Below, in pieces: positions 1 through 9,298 of a stretch of 64,000 bases of DNA. The position numbers were made by a program, and so were the translations under genes. Source of the stretch: an uncultured Propionibacteriaceae bacterium. GTDB taxonomy: Bacteria > Actinomycetota > Actinomycetes > Propionibacteriales > Propionibacteriaceae. The notes under the pieces are model-generated. The model was not told where the DNA came from. It worked only from the letters and a program-made list of their open reading frames with translations, and did no database searches. Within the stretch, counting starts at the first letter, position 1. The number at the start of each line of letters is the position of its first letter. The stretch is taken from positions 1 through 64,000 of the forward strand of contig CAMDZW010000012.1 of NCBI GenBank assembly GCA_945911015.1, written 5' to 3'.

Positions 1-723
1 AGCTGGTTGGCCAACCAGACCACCCGCGGTCAGGAACGCACCTCGGTCCAGCGACGGGTGTCAGCGGTACGGGTGTTCTTCGCCTGGCTGCATCGCACCG
101 GGCGGGCCGATCGGGACCCGGCGGCCAGCCTCAAGGCGCCCAAGACCGGTCGCCGATTGCCTCATGCCCCGACCGCAACAGCGGTGAAACAGATGTTGGA
201 CGAGCCCATTGACCCCGAAGACCCGGTGGCCGTGCGGGACTGGGCGATGCTGGAACTTCTCTACGCCACCGGCATGAGGGTCTCCGAGCTGTGCGGACTC
301 GACCTGTCGGCGGTCGACGACAGCCACGGCACGATCCGTGTCCTGGGCAAGGGCAACAAGGAACGGACCGTCCCGATGGGCGGGCCGGCCCGCAGTGCAC
401 TGTCGGCCTGGCTCGGGCTGCGGGGCCGGTTGGCAACAGGTGAGTCGGGCCCGGCGGTCTTCGTGGGGGAGCGCGGTGGCCGGATCGATCCCCGTGTTGT
501 GCGGCGGATCGTGCACCGCCGCGCGGCCAGCACCGGGACACCGGATGTGGCGCCGCACGGCCTGCGTCACGCGATGGCGACCCATCTGCTCGAAGGCGGT
601 GCGGACCTGCGGGCCGTCCAGGAGATCCTGGGGCATTCGTCACTGGCCACCACCCAGATCTACACCCAAGTCACTTCCGAACGCCTCCGGGCAGCGTTCC
701 GCCAAGCACACCCCCGAGCCTGA
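1..723 (+). CDS. xerC: Tyrosine recombinase XerC-type, 5' end outside window
   Basis: Site-specific tyrosine recombinase that resolves chromosome dimers at dif together with its XerD partner and FtsK. About 240 residues are visible; the reading frame is open to base 1, so the first part of the SAM-like core-binding domain is cut off (the family is about 300 aa). The catalytic set is present in order: Arg in TGMRVSELCG, Lys in LGKGNKERTV, HGLRH, LGHSS and the nucleophile Tyr in TTQIYTQV. It converges on the M23 peptidase with only 16 bp between the stops. XerC next to the M23 gene and rpsB is standard actinobacterial synteny, so XerC is preferred over XerD or a phage integrase. Confidence 0.93.
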   Translation, partial: SWLANQTTRGQERTSVQRRVSAVRVFFAWLHRTGRADRDPAASLKAPKTGRRLPHAPTATAVKQMLDEPIDPEDPVAVRDWAMLELLYATGMRVSELCGLDLSAVDDSHGTIRVLGKGNKERTVPMGGPARSALSAWLGLRGRLATGESGPAVFVGERGGRIDPRVVRRIVHRRAASTGTPDVAPHGLRHAMATHLLEGGADLRAVQEILGHSSLATTQIYTQVTSERLRAAFRQAHPRA

Positions 724-739
724 ACAGAACTGGGCCTGA

Positions 740-1693
740 TCAGAACCAGTCGAGGGGATCGATCAGCCACCCGTCCTGCCAGACCATCAGATGCAGATGG
801 CATCCGGTGGAGTAGCCCGTGGAGCCGACTGCGCCGACCCGCTGCCCGGCGGTGACCCGTTGGCCGCGGGTCACGTTCTGGGACGACAGGTGGTTGAGAG
901 CGGTCTGGATGTGGGAGCCGTCGACGTGACCGTGGTCGATCACGATGCGCTGTCCGAGCGCGAAGTCGTACTCGACGGCCGTCACCACCCCATCGGCGGG
1001 AGCAGCCACTGCCGTCCCGCAGGGTGCGGCGAAGTCCGTGCCGTCATGCAGTTTGACCTCACCGGTCACCGGATGGGTCCGCATCCCGTACCGCGAGGTG
1101 ATCGGTCCGTCCACCGGCAGCAGGAAGCCGTGTCCGCCGGTCCTCGACCGGATCCGCTCCCGCAACTGCTCGGCAACACTGCCCGGCATCAACCGGACCG
1201 GTCCGTCGCCGATCCGGGGCGTACGGCTGTCGTCGGTGGTGAACAGTTCCATCGGATCCAGGTAGGTGTCCCCGGCGAGCAGTCCCAGGTGCAGGCACGG
1301 CTGGTCGGCGCAGTGGCTGCCCTCGAGCACGCCCAGCCGGTCCCCGGGCCGGACCCGGTCACCGACCGCGACCTCTGGTCGTACCGGAACATAGGTGGTC
1401 CGCACCGCGCCATGGGTGACCACCACGACCGGACGGCCGCCGACCTGGCCGGCGAAGGTGACCGTCCCCGTCGCGACTGCATGGACCGACGAACCGGCAG
1501 TTGCGGCCAGGTCAAGGCCGCGGTTGCCCGATCCCCAGGCCTCTTCGGGAGGCTCGAACCCCCGCAGCACCAGCGGCGCGCCGGGCAGTGGCCAACTCGT
1601 CGGGCTCGGTAGGGCAGGTCCGGCCCGGGCCGTGGGTGCGACCAGCACGACCTGAGCGAGCACCAGCAGGGCCACGACGAGGATGCGCTTCAT
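740..1693 (-). CDS. Secreted tandem-LytM (M23) metallopeptidase
   Basis: Predicted exported peptidoglycan endopeptidase of 317 aa. Residues 1-24 form a signal peptide (MKRI, a hydrophobic run, then TARAG). Residues 33-152 are a first LytM-like domain of the kind usually found alone beside rpsB; its metal site looks broken (N57 where His is expected before D61, and a single His at CLH135). Residues 185-317 are a second, complete M23 domain with H216-x3-D220 and H299-L-H301. An upstream in-frame TTG at 1783 would add 30 residues, but it lies inside a DnaA box and would put charged sequence ahead of the signal peptide, so ATG 1693 is chosen. Divergent from rpsB and convergent with xerC. Function is inferred from family. 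Confidence 0.88.
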   Translation of the reverse strand: MKRILVVALLVLAQVVLVAPTARAGPALPSPTSWPLPGAPLVLRGFEPPEEAWGSGNRGLDLAATAGSSVHAVATGTVTFAGQVGGRPVVVVTHGAVRTTYVPVRPEVAVGDRVRPGDRLGVLEGSHCADQPCLHLGLLAGDTYLDPMELFTTDDSRTPRIGDGPVRLMPGSVAEQLRERIRSRTGGHGFLLPVDGPITSRYGMRTHPVTGEVKLHDGTDFAAPCGTAVAAPADGVVTAVEYDFALGQRIVIDHGHVDGSHIQTALNHLSSQNVTRGQRVTAGQRVGAVGSTGYSTGCHLHLMVWQDGWLIDPLDWF

Positions 1694-1744
1694 GGATCGA
1701 GCCTTGACGATCAGGCGGACCCGCGCCAGAGCCGCGGTCAGATC

Positions 1745-1783
1745 TGTGGACAACGCTTCGGCCTCGTTCCGGCCTGTGGACAA
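1745..1783 (-). promoter_or_regulatory. Pair of perfect DnaA boxes
   Basis: TGTGGACAA occurs at 1745-1753 and at 1775-1783. Its complement, TTGTCCACA, is the DnaA-box consensus of high-GC actinobacteria. The two boxes have the same orientation and start 30 bp apart, about three helical turns. They lie upstream of both the M23 gene and rpsB, just before the proposed rpsB promoter. DnaA control of either gene is an inference. Confidence 0.6.
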
Positions 1784-1791
1784 CGGTCAAG

Positions 1792-1821
1792 TTGGTTGCC
1801 TGCCGCGACGGCCGTTAGGAT
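1792..1821 (+). promoter_or_regulatory. Candidate rpsB-tsf promoter
   Basis: TTGGTT (1792-1797) and TAGGAT (1816-1821) are separated by 18 bp. This would give a leader of about 185 nt before the rpsB start, long enough to contain the two hairpins at 1941-1994. Confidence 0.5.
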
Positions 1822-1940
1822 ACGGCCAGCAGTAGTTTCTGCTCACCGTCCGGTGTGCCCAGATCCTGCTGACTTCGCATGGTGGCAACCACAATCCCGG
1901 TCACGGTCCCGCGAGGGAATCCGGGGTGTCCATCATCAGG

Positions 1941-1994
1941 CGGTGACGAAGAGTTCGTCACCGGAAAGAACCGTGAGGCGCGAGCATGCGCGCC
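1941..1994 (+). promoter_or_regulatory. Two hairpins in the rpsB leader
   Basis: Hairpin 1 is a perfect 10-bp stem, CGGTGACGAA (1941-1950) with TTCGTCACCG (1954-1963), closing a GAG loop. Hairpin 2 is GGCGCG (1977-1982) with CGCGCC (1989-1994), loop AGCATG, and ends 4 nt before the AAGGAGG ribosome site. No U-tract follows, so these look like a leader structure rather than a terminator. Autoregulation by S2 is a possible role; it is known for rpsB leaders in other bacteria and is only inferred here. Confidence 0.5.
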
Positions 1995-2013
1995 GAACAA
2001 GGAGGATACGGCC

Positions 2014-2958
<945 letters not shown>

Positions 2959-2993
2959 CCAGCCGACACCGACAACCTGAGAGGACTCTGCAC

Positions 2994-3806
2994 ATGGCGA
3001 TCACCGCTGCAGATGTGAAGAAGCTCCGCGACATGACCGGCGCGGGCATGATGGATGCCAAGAAGGCTCTCACCGAGGCCGATGGCGACGTGGAGAAGGC
3101 CGTGGAGATCCTGCGGGTCTCCGGTCAGGCCAAGGCCGCCAAGCGTGGCGCCGAGCGTGAGGCCAGCAATGGTCTGGTCGCCTCCGCCGGTGGCGCACTG
3201 ATCCAGCTGGGTGCCGAGACCGACTTCGTTGCCAAGAACGAGGAGTTCATCGCCCTGGCTGATCGGATCGTGGCTGCTGCTGATGCCGCCAAGGCCGGTG
3301 ACGTGGCTTCGGTCAACGCCGCTGGGCTGGACGACGGCACCGTGGGTGACGCGGTGGGCGCACTCGCGGTCAAGATCGGTGAGAAGATCGAGGTCTCCAA
3401 CGCCGCCTGGTTCGACGGCCGGACGACTGTCTACCTCCACCGCCGCGCCTCCGACCTGCCGCCGCAGGTCGGTGTGCTCGTCGAGTTCGAGGGCGAGGAC
3501 GAGGCAGCCGCCAAGGCTGCCGCCATGCAGGTCGCCGCCATGCGGCCGCAGTTCCTCAACCGCGACGAGGTCCCGGAGGAGACCGTCGCCAACGAGCGTC
3601 GGATCGCCGAGGCCACTGCCAAGGAGGAGGGCAAGCCGGAAGCAGCTCTGCCGAAGATCGTCGAGGGCCGCCTCAACGGCTTCTTCAAGGACGTCTGCCT
3701 CCTGGACCAGCCGTCGGTCACCGACAACAAGACCACGGTCGGCAAGCAGCTCGAGGCTGCCGGCGTGAAGGTCACTCGCTTCGTTCGTTTCGAAGCTGCG
3801 AGCTGA
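2994..3806 (+). CDS. tsf: Elongation factor Ts
   Basis: Guanine-nucleotide exchange factor for EF-Tu, 270 aa, of normal length for actinobacteria. The N-terminal UBA-like domain ([19 protein letters not shown], residues 12-30) and the core signature around [14 protein letters not shown] are clear, as is the C-terminal [13 protein letters not shown] segment. It starts at ATG 2994 behind GAGAGGA and is co-transcribed with rpsB. A strong terminator hairpin with a repeated tail follows the stop. Confidence 0.98.
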   Translation: MAITAADVKKLRDMTGAGMMDAKKALTEADGDVEKAVEILRVSGQAKAAKRGAEREASNGLVASAGGALIQLGAETDFVAKNEEFIALADRIVAAADAAKAGDVASVNAAGLDDGTVGDAVGALAVKIGEKIEVSNAAWFDGRTTVYLHRRASDLPPQVGVLVEFEGEDEAAAKAAAMQVAAMRPQFLNRDEVPEETVANERRIAEATAKEEGKPEAALPKIVEGRLNGFFKDVCLLDQPSVTDNKTTVGKQLEAAGVKVTRFVRFEAAS

Positions 3807-3820
3807 CTCACAGCTCACCC

Positions 3821-3862
3821 GTACGGGCGTCGCGCACCAGCGCGGCGCCCGTACGTCGTTCT
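3821..3862 (+). terminator. tsf terminator (possibly bidirectional)
   Basis: GTACGGGCG (3821-3829) pairs with CGCCCGTAC (3846-3854). The stem continues through a T-G wobble and CGCG/CGCG, with loop CACCAG, giving about 14 bp. The tail GTCGTTCTC is only moderately T-rich. The hairpin lies between the convergent tsf and hydrolase genes. Confidence 0.7.
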
Positions 3863-3908
3863 CAGGTACCCGTACGTCGTTCTCAGGTACCCGTACGTCG
3901 TTCTCAGG
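3850..3908. repeat. 21-bp tandem repeat, 2.8 copies, overlapping the terminator tail
   Basis: CGTACGTCGTTCTCAGGTACC occurs at 3850-3870 and 3871-3891, and a third copy covers 3892-3908 before diverging. The first copy starts inside the right arm of the tsf terminator and contains its tail. The last bases cover the 3' end of the hydrolase gene on the other strand. Confidence 0.9.
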
Positions 3909-4818
3909 CGTGCAGTGCTTTCTGGGCGAACGCGATGGCCTCGTCCTGCACATCGGCGGGGAACTGGTGGCCACAGTCGGGGTGGCGCAGCTCCAGGTGG
4001 CCTCCGGCCTCGTCGCGTACGGGACGGGTTGCCTCCACCAGACGGTCGACGCTGGCCGCGACGAAGTTGTCGTCATGCAGCGGTGCGGAGACGAAAAGCT
4101 GCCGATCGGCGACGGCGGTCAGCACATCGTCGAAGTCGAAGGCTGGCGGATCCTGGTCGGCCAGGTGCGGCATGTAGCGCCCCTGCAGCCAACCGGCCAG
4201 GTCACCGCCCTGGTAGTCGCGAAACGAATCGAAGCCGCAACTCGACACCACCGCGGTGATCCGGGGATCGAAGGATGCGGTGAACAACGAGTTGTGTCCG
4301 CCCAAGGAGTTCCCCAGGGCCACGACCCGAGAGCTCATCCCGGGCAGGGAACAGACCAGATCCAGTCCGGTGACGTTGTCGCAGACGGCCTTCATCGTGC
4401 CGCTGCGCCAGCCGAGTCCGGTGAAGTCGACGTCGTATCCGGCCATGGTCGGATAGTGCGGAGCCAGCACACCGAACCCGGCGGCCACCAAGCGCAGGCC
4501 GTAGTCGCTGAGTGGCTTGCCGCCCAGCCCGACCACGATGCCGGCACCGAGCTCGAGCTGGGTGCCGTGCAGGGCCAGCGCCACCGGCCGGCCCTCGGCG
4601 GGCGGGGGAGCAGTCGGGGTGAGCAGGAAAGCCGGGACCCAGGTCCCGTCGACTGCCTGATATCGGATCTCGGCCCGGACATGGTCGCCGGCCTTCTGGG
4701 TCACGGTCGTCGACGACACGATCTCGTACGGGGGTGGCTGCCGGTCGCTGCTCAGCCGGAAGGGCCCCATGACGGTTTCCATCGCGGCTCGAGCCAGGGT
4801 TTGGGGAGTGGTGTGCAC
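3904..4818 (-). CDS. Alpha/beta hydrolase (dienelactone-hydrolase/esterase-like)
   Basis: Cytoplasmic serine hydrolase of 304 aa with no signal peptide. Visible parts are the oxyanion-side HGT motif (LALHGTQ), the nucleophile elbow GNSLGG, an acidic candidate in SAPLHDDNF and the terminal His in HPDCGHQFP, so the triad appears complete. It resembles the acetyl-xylan-esterase/dienelactone-hydrolase group; the substrate is unknown. It sits between tsf and pyrH on the opposite strand, an insertion in an otherwise conserved order. The start is GTG 4818: on its own strand TACGGT (4825-4830) lies 6 nt upstream, which suggests a leaderless transcript. Confidence 0.85.
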   Translation of the reverse strand: MHTTPQTLARAAMETVMGPFRLSSDRQPPPYEIVSSTTVTQKAGDHVRAEIRYQAVDGTWVPAFLLTPTAPPPAEGRPVALALHGTQLELGAGIVVGLGGKPLSDYGLRLVAAGFGVLAPHYPTMAGYDVDFTGLGWRSGTMKAVCDNVTGLDLVCSLPGMSSRVVALGNSLGGHNSLFTASFDPRITAVVSSCGFDSFRDYQGGDLAGWLQGRYMPHLADQDPPAFDFDDVLTAVADRQLFVSAPLHDDNFVAASVDRLVEATRPVRDEAGGHLELRHPDCGHQFPADVQDEAIAFAQKALHA

Positions 4819-4824
4819 CTGCTG

Positions 4825-4830
4825 ACCGTA
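4825..4830 (-). promoter_or_regulatory. -10 box of leaderless hydrolase transcript
   Basis: TACGGT on the minus strand, 6 nt before GTG 4818. It is one member of the recurrent leaderless promoter-start pattern in this window. Confidence 0.5.
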
Positions 4831-4901
4831 CGTCGGTGCGCCGGATCGGGGAACGACCGGTAGAGTTGGCGAGACGCCCGCCGCCAGACCGAGGAGCTGC
4901 C

Positions 4902-5609
4902 ATGCCCGCCTACCGCCGAGTCCTGTTGAAACTGTCCGGTGAGGCCTTCGGTGGCGGCAGCATCGGCGTCGACCCGGACGTGGTCGCCAGCATCGCCACC
5001 CAGATCGCCACGGTCGCCAAGGCCGGGGTCCAGGTCGCGATCGTGGTGGGTGGGGGCAACTTCTTCCGCGGTGCCGAACTGCAGCAGCGCGGCATGGAAC
5101 GGGACCGCGCCGACTACATGGGCATGCTCGGCACGGTGATGAACTGTCTGGCCCTGCAGGACTTCCTCGAAAAGGCCGGTGTCGACACCCGGGTGCAGAC
5201 CGCCATCACCATGGGCCAGGTGGCCGAGTCCTACATTCCCCGGCGCGCCGAGCGGCACCTCGAGAAGGGGCGGGTCGTCATCTTCGGTGCCGGTTCGGGC
5301 ATGCCGTACTTCTCCACCGACACCGTGGCCGCCCAGCGTGCGCTCGAGATCGGTGCAGAGGTGCTGTTGATCGCCAAACAGGGTGCTGACGGTGTGTTCG
5401 ACAAGGACCCCAACAAGCATCCCGATGCGGTCCTGTTCGACCACCTCAGCTATGACGAGTACTTGTCGCGTGACCTCAAGATCGCCGATGCGACGGCGGT
5501 CAGCCTTGCTCGCGACAACAACCTCAAGCTGGTCTTCTTCAACCTCGACGACCACGCCAACATCGCGCGCGTCATGTCGGGTGAGAAGCTCGGCACCACC
5601 GTGCCCTGA
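4902..5609 (+). CDS. pyrH: UMP kinase
   Basis: Phosphorylates UMP to UDP in pyrimidine nucleotide synthesis; amino-acid-kinase fold, 235 aa. Motifs are [11 protein letters not shown] at the N-terminus, [10 protein letters not shown], the MGMLGTVMN segment, [13 protein letters not shown], and [13 protein letters not shown]. The start is ATG 4902, preceded by GAGGAG; an upstream in-frame start at 4836 would add an unrelated 22 residues. A -10-like TAGAGT lies at 4861-4866. frr follows, the usual pyrH-frr pair. Confidence 0.97.
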   Translation: MPAYRRVLLKLSGEAFGGGSIGVDPDVVASIATQIATVAKAGVQVAIVVGGGNFFRGAELQQRGMERDRADYMGMLGTVMNCLALQDFLEKAGVDTRVQTAITMGQVAESYIPRRAERHLEKGRVVIFGAGSGMPYFSTDTVAAQRALEIGAEVLLIAKQGADGVFDKDPNKHPDAVLFDHLSYDEYLSRDLKIADATAVSLARDNNLKLVFFNLDDHANIARVMSGEKLGTTVP

Positions 5610-5659
5610 CCGACTCCCCGCCAACGAGCCACACCGAACTCACCCAGGAAGGGACAATT

Positions 5660-6217
5660 GTGATCTCCGACATCATGGACGAGGCCGAACTGAAGATGGT
5701 CGACGCCGTCGACTACGCCAAGGAGGAGTTCGCGGCGATCCGCACCGGCCGGGCCCACCCGGCCATGTTCGCCAAGATCACCGCCGAGTACTACGGTGCC
5801 CAGACCCCGATCATGCAGCTGGCGACTGTCCAGGTCCCCGAGGCCCGCATGGTCATCATCACCCCCTTCGACAAGGGCTCGATCAATGCCATCGAGAAGG
5901 CCGTCCGTGACTCCGACCTCGGTGTCAACCCGGCCAATGACGGCAATCTGGTGCGGGTCGTGCTGCCGGAGCTGACCGAGGACCGGCGCAAGGAGTACAT
6001 CAAGCTGGCGCGCACCAAGGCCGAGGACGCCAAGATCTCCATCCGCAACGCCCGTCGCCACGCCAAGGACGCGATCGACAAGCTGGTCAAGGACTCCGAG
6101 ATCGGCGAGGACGAAGGCGCACGCGCTGAGAAGAACCTCGACACGGTGACCCGCAAGTACACCGACCAGATCGATGAGGTCCTCAAGGGCAAGGAAGCCG
6201 AGCTCCTCGAGGTCTGA
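5660..6217 (+). CDS. frr: Ribosome recycling factor
   Basis: With EF-G, RRF splits the post-termination ribosome. 185 aa, the standard length. Starts at GTG 5660 behind AGGAAGGGA. Recognisable segments are IRTGRAHPAMF, the YYGAQTPIMQLA hinge region and IRNARRHAKDAIDKL. The stop codon directly abuts the cdsA ATG, so the two are translationally linked. Confidence 0.97.
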   Translation: MISDIMDEAELKMVDAVDYAKEEFAAIRTGRAHPAMFAKITAEYYGAQTPIMQLATVQVPEARMVIITPFDKGSINAIEKAVRDSDLGVNPANDGNLVRVVLPELTEDRRKEYIKLARTKAEDAKISIRNARRHAKDAIDKLVKDSEIGEDEGARAEKNLDTVTRKYTDQIDEVLKGKEAELLEV

Positions 6218-7132
6218 ATGACTGAGTCCACACCCACCGACTCACCCGAACCGGACGGTTCGGGGGTGTCGTCGACGGCTGAGGCTCCCTCGTACGGACG
6301 TGCTGGTCGAGACCTGCCCGCTGCGATCGGCGTCGGAGTCGGCCTCGGTGCGGTTGTCGTGCTCACCCTCACCTTCCTGCACTGGGGCTTCGTCGTCCTG
6401 GTCGCAGTCGGGCTCTGCCTGGGCGCGGTCGAACTCCACCAGGCGTTGGGTCGGTTGGGGATCGGTACCGCCGTGCTCCCCATCTGTGTCGGCACCGCGG
6501 TGATGGTCTGCGCCTCCTATTGGGCGGCGCTGCACCCCGACCGGGTGATGCCAGCCAGTACGGTGATGGTGGTCGTGTTGGCGCTGACCGTGATTGCCTC
6601 GTTGGTGTGGCGGATGCGGTCGGGCCCGGACGGGTTCGTCCGTGATGCCAGCGGCAGTCTGTTCATCATCTGCTACATCGGCCTGCTCGGCTCCTTCGTG
6701 CCGCTGATGTTGGCCGGTGACCAGGGCGTGGGCCGGGTTGTGGTGTTCATCGCTGCGGTTGTCTTTTCCGACATCGGTGGCTATGTGGCCGGGGTGTTGT
6801 TCGGCCGGCATCCGATGGCGCCGGTGATCAGCCCGAAGAAGTCGTGGGAAGGGTTCATCGGCTCGATCGTGTTCTCCGTCGCGATGGCCACTGTGCTGTG
6901 TGTCCTGGTGCTGGACGTCCAGTTCTGGATCGGGATCGTCCTGGGTCTGGTGATGGTCGCGGTCGGCACCTGCGGCGACCTGATCGAGTCCTTGGTCAAA
7001 CGGGATGTCGGGATCAAGGACATGAGCTCGTTCATCCCCGGCCACGGTGGTGTGATGGACCGGATCGACTCTCTGTTGCTCGCCGCACCAGCCGCTTGGC
7101 TGGTCATGTACCTGCTCATCCCCGGAGGCTGA
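6218..7132 (+). CDS. cdsA: Phosphatidate cytidylyltransferase
   Basis: Makes CDP-diacylglycerol from phosphatidic acid and CTP in the membrane. 304 aa: a polar, Ser/Pro-rich N-terminus of about 30 residues, then about eight membrane helices, with the family signature near the C-terminus ([19 protein letters not shown], then [11 protein letters not shown]). The ATG is immediately after the frr stop. CDP-diacylglycerol is also the donor for many CDP-alcohol phosphotransferases, a family with a member at 46600-47409. Confidence 0.96.
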   Translation: MTESTPTDSPEPDGSGVSSTAEAPSYGRAGRDLPAAIGVGVGLGAVVVLTLTFLHWGFVVLVAVGLCLGAVELHQALGRLGIGTAVLPICVGTAVMVCASYWAALHPDRVMPASTVMVVVLALTVIASLVWRMRSGPDGFVRDASGSLFIICYIGLLGSFVPLMLAGDQGVGRVVVFIAAVVFSDIGGYVAGVLFGRHPMAPVISPKKSWEGFIGSIVFSVAMATVLCVLVLDVQFWIGIVLGLVMVAVGTCGDLIESLVKRDVGIKDMSSFIPGHGGVMDRIDSLLLAAPAAWLVMYLLIPGG

Positions 7133-7134
7133 GA

Positions 7135-8289
7135 ATGACTGAACGTCCCCCGCTCGTCGAACCGGGCAAGCAGCTCCCGTTGGTCTTCGAAGCCCCGCGC
7201 CGGGGCAAGCCGCCGACCCATTGGGCCGACCTCGACGCCGATGGCCGGATCGATGCGATCAACCGGGCGGGTCTGCCGAGGTTCCGGGCCAAGCAGCTGT
7301 CCACCCAGTTCTTCGTACGGCATGAGCACGACCCCCAGCGCTGGACCGATCTGCCGGCCGCGCTGCGCGACGAGCTCGGTGAGCAGTTCTTCCCGCCGCT
7401 GCTGAATCGGGTCCGCGACCTCGACTGCGACGACGGTGACACCGTCAAGACCCTGTGGAAGCTCCATGATGGGGCGTTGGTCGAGAGCGTGTTGATGACC
7501 TACCCGAACCGGAGCACCATGTGTGTCTCCTCGCAGGCCGGTTGCGGTATGGCCTGCCCGTTCTGTGCGACCGGTCAGGGTGGTCTGCAGCGCAACATGA
7601 GCACTGCCGAGATCTTGTGCCAGGTCGCTGACGGGATGCGACGCCGGGCGGCCGACGATCGCCGGATCAACAATGTGGTCTTCATGGGCATGGGCGAGCC
7701 GCTGGCCAACTACAAGGCCGTGATCGGTGCCGTACGGGCGATGGTCGCGCCTGCGCCCGATGGTTTCGGGATGAGTGCTCGCGGCATCACGGTGTCCACG
7801 GTCGGCCTGGTGCCGGCCATCAAGAAGCTCACCGAGGAAGCCATCCCGGTCACTCTGGCCCTGTCGCTGCACGCCCCCGACGACGAACTGCGCGACGAGC
7901 TGGTGCCGATCAACACCCGGTTCAAGGTCGACGAGGCGATCGACGCGGCGTGGGAGTACGCCAAGGTCACCAAGCGGCGGGTCTCGATCGAGTACGCCCT
8001 GATCAAGGACATCAACGATCACGCGTTCCGGGCCGATCTACTCGCCACCAAGCTGAAGAAGCGCGGCGACTGGGGTTGGGTGCACGTCAACCTGATCCCG
8101 CTCAACCCGACGCCGGGCTCGATCTGGACCGCGTCGCGCCGTGAGGATGAGGCCGAGTTCGTACGGAGGCTGGAGGCCCACGGGGTGCCGGTCACGGTCC
8201 GCGACACCCGTGGTCGTGAGATCGAGGGGGCCTGCGGTCAGCTGGCGGCGACCGAGGAAGAGCTTGCCGCGGCCGCTCTGCCGTCGTGA
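7135..8289 (+). CDS. rlmN: Dual-specificity 23S rRNA/tRNA methyltransferase RlmN
   Basis: Radical-SAM enzyme that methylates C2 of A2503 in 23S rRNA and A37 in tRNAs. 384 aa from ATG 7135, 2 nt after the cdsA stop with GGAGG inside the cdsA end. The 4Fe-4S motif is CGMACPFC; the [10 protein letters not shown] segment follows; the methyl-carrying Cys lies near the end in EIEGACGQL. In most relatives dxr follows soon after, but here an accessory block of about 14 kb begins. Confidence 0.96.
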   Translation: MTERPPLVEPGKQLPLVFEAPRRGKPPTHWADLDADGRIDAINRAGLPRFRAKQLSTQFFVRHEHDPQRWTDLPAALRDELGEQFFPPLLNRVRDLDCDDGDTVKTLWKLHDGALVESVLMTYPNRSTMCVSSQAGCGMACPFCATGQGGLQRNMSTAEILCQVADGMRRRAADDRRINNVVFMGMGEPLANYKAVIGAVRAMVAPAPDGFGMSARGITVSTVGLVPAIKKLTEEAIPVTLALSLHAPDDELRDELVPINTRFKVDEAIDAAWEYAKVTKRRVSIEYALIKDINDHAFRADLLATKLKKRGDWGWVHVNLIPLNPTPGSIWTASRREDEAEFVRRLEAHGVPVTVRDTRGREIEGACGQLAATEEELAAAALPS

Positions 8290-9260
8290 TGCGTCCCCGT
8301 CCGCTGATGCTGCGCTGGCATCGTCATCTGGGGCGTTGTGTCTGGACCGGTCTGCTCGGTGCCATTGGCCTGGTGATCGTGGTGTTCGGCTGGGTCGGTC
8401 TTGTTGCCAGCAGCGACTGGAACGGGCTGGTGGTCCTTGGTGTCGGGGTGGTGATGACCGTGGGCGCCGAGCTGCTCTCGCGCAGGTTCTGGGCGGTCAC
8501 CGCAACCGGGCTGCAATGGCCGGTCCCGTTCGGCACGGCACGTCTGGGCTGGGCGCAGGTCCGAGCCACCACCCGACAGCCGGCGCCGGTGGAACGCCGT
8601 CAGGGCGACCGCATCATGGTCCACCGCCCTGATGGCACAGCACTGACCTGGCCACGACCGGAGACCCATGGCCGCTGTGTCGACGATCTGCAGTGGTGGC
8701 ACGGTCTGCAGGCTGGCGTGCCGCACGGCGACTGGCGCGCGGTGCCCGATCTACGTCCATGGAGTCCGCAGCCGAACCGTACGGTCTCGAACACGGGTGG
8801 GCGTCGCTGCCAGGCTGTGCTGGGGATTGTCGTGGTGCTGGTTGCCGTGTCATCGCTGGTGATGGGCGTCGGTGCCGACGAGCCGCCTGCCATGGCGGGC
8901 TGGGGGATGGTGGTGCTGTTCTTCGGCGGTTGGGGGATTCGCTCGCTACGGCGGGCCTGTTGGTCGATCCAGGTCGGGCCCGGCGGTGTGGTGACCCAAG
9001 GGTTCCCGAGCCGCCGCGAGGTGCCCAGTGAACTGATCGTGGGATGTACGGTGCAGAAGTCCCCCAAGCTGGTGAGCGTTGGTTTCCTCACCGTGCTGAT
9101 GGCTTTGACCGATCTTGACGCGGACCTGCCGGACCACCGCTACGTACCGACCCTGCTGCTTGCCGACGGCTCGGCCCTCGCTCTGGGAGCGTTGGCGACC
9201 CGATCTCGAGAACGGGCGGAGCGGCTCGCCCTCCGTACGGTCGATCCTCACGCGGTCTGA
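8289..9260 (+). CDS. Membrane protein with duplicated TM-pair/PH-like layout, function unknown
   Basis: I do not recognise a named family. 323 aa from ATG 8289, overlapping the rlmN stop by one base; GTG 8286 is an equivalent start. The protein has two similar halves. Each has two closely spaced hydrophobic helices (about residues 18-65 and 172-220) followed by a soluble segment of about 100 residues that reads like a small bacterial PH-type beta domain (WAVTATGLQWPVPFGTARLGW in the first, WSIQVGPGGVVTQGF in the second). The overlap with rlmN suggests coupled translation. It converges on the LOG-family gene. Confidence 0.6.
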   Translation: MRPRPLMLRWHRHLGRCVWTGLLGAIGLVIVVFGWVGLVASSDWNGLVVLGVGVVMTVGAELLSRRFWAVTATGLQWPVPFGTARLGWAQVRATTRQPAPVERRQGDRIMVHRPDGTALTWPRPETHGRCVDDLQWWHGLQAGVPHGDWRAVPDLRPWSPQPNRTVSNTGGRRCQAVLGIVVVLVAVSSLVMGVGADEPPAMAGWGMVVLFFGGWGIRSLRRACWSIQVGPGGVVTQGFPSRREVPSELIVGCTVQKSPKLVSVGFLTVLMALTDLDADLPDHRYVPTLLLADGSALALGALATRSRERAERLALRTVDPHAV

Positions 9261-9298
9261 CCTGCGCTTGATCGACGTGATGGGACGACCGGTGTGAA

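Larger units (their letters stand above)
1694..2013. other. 320-bp divergent intergenic region upstream of rpsB
   Basis: No gene is supported here. The stretch holds two DnaA-box matches, a probable rpsB promoter and two leader hairpins (each listed separately). An in-frame extension of rpsB back to 1879 is not believable because it lacks a ribosome site and bears no relation to S2. Confidence 0.8.

Noticed and set aside
1879-2013. N-terminal extension of rpsB
   Set aside because: The ATG at 2014 has a perfect ribosome site and the canonical S2 start; the extension covers the leader hairpins.
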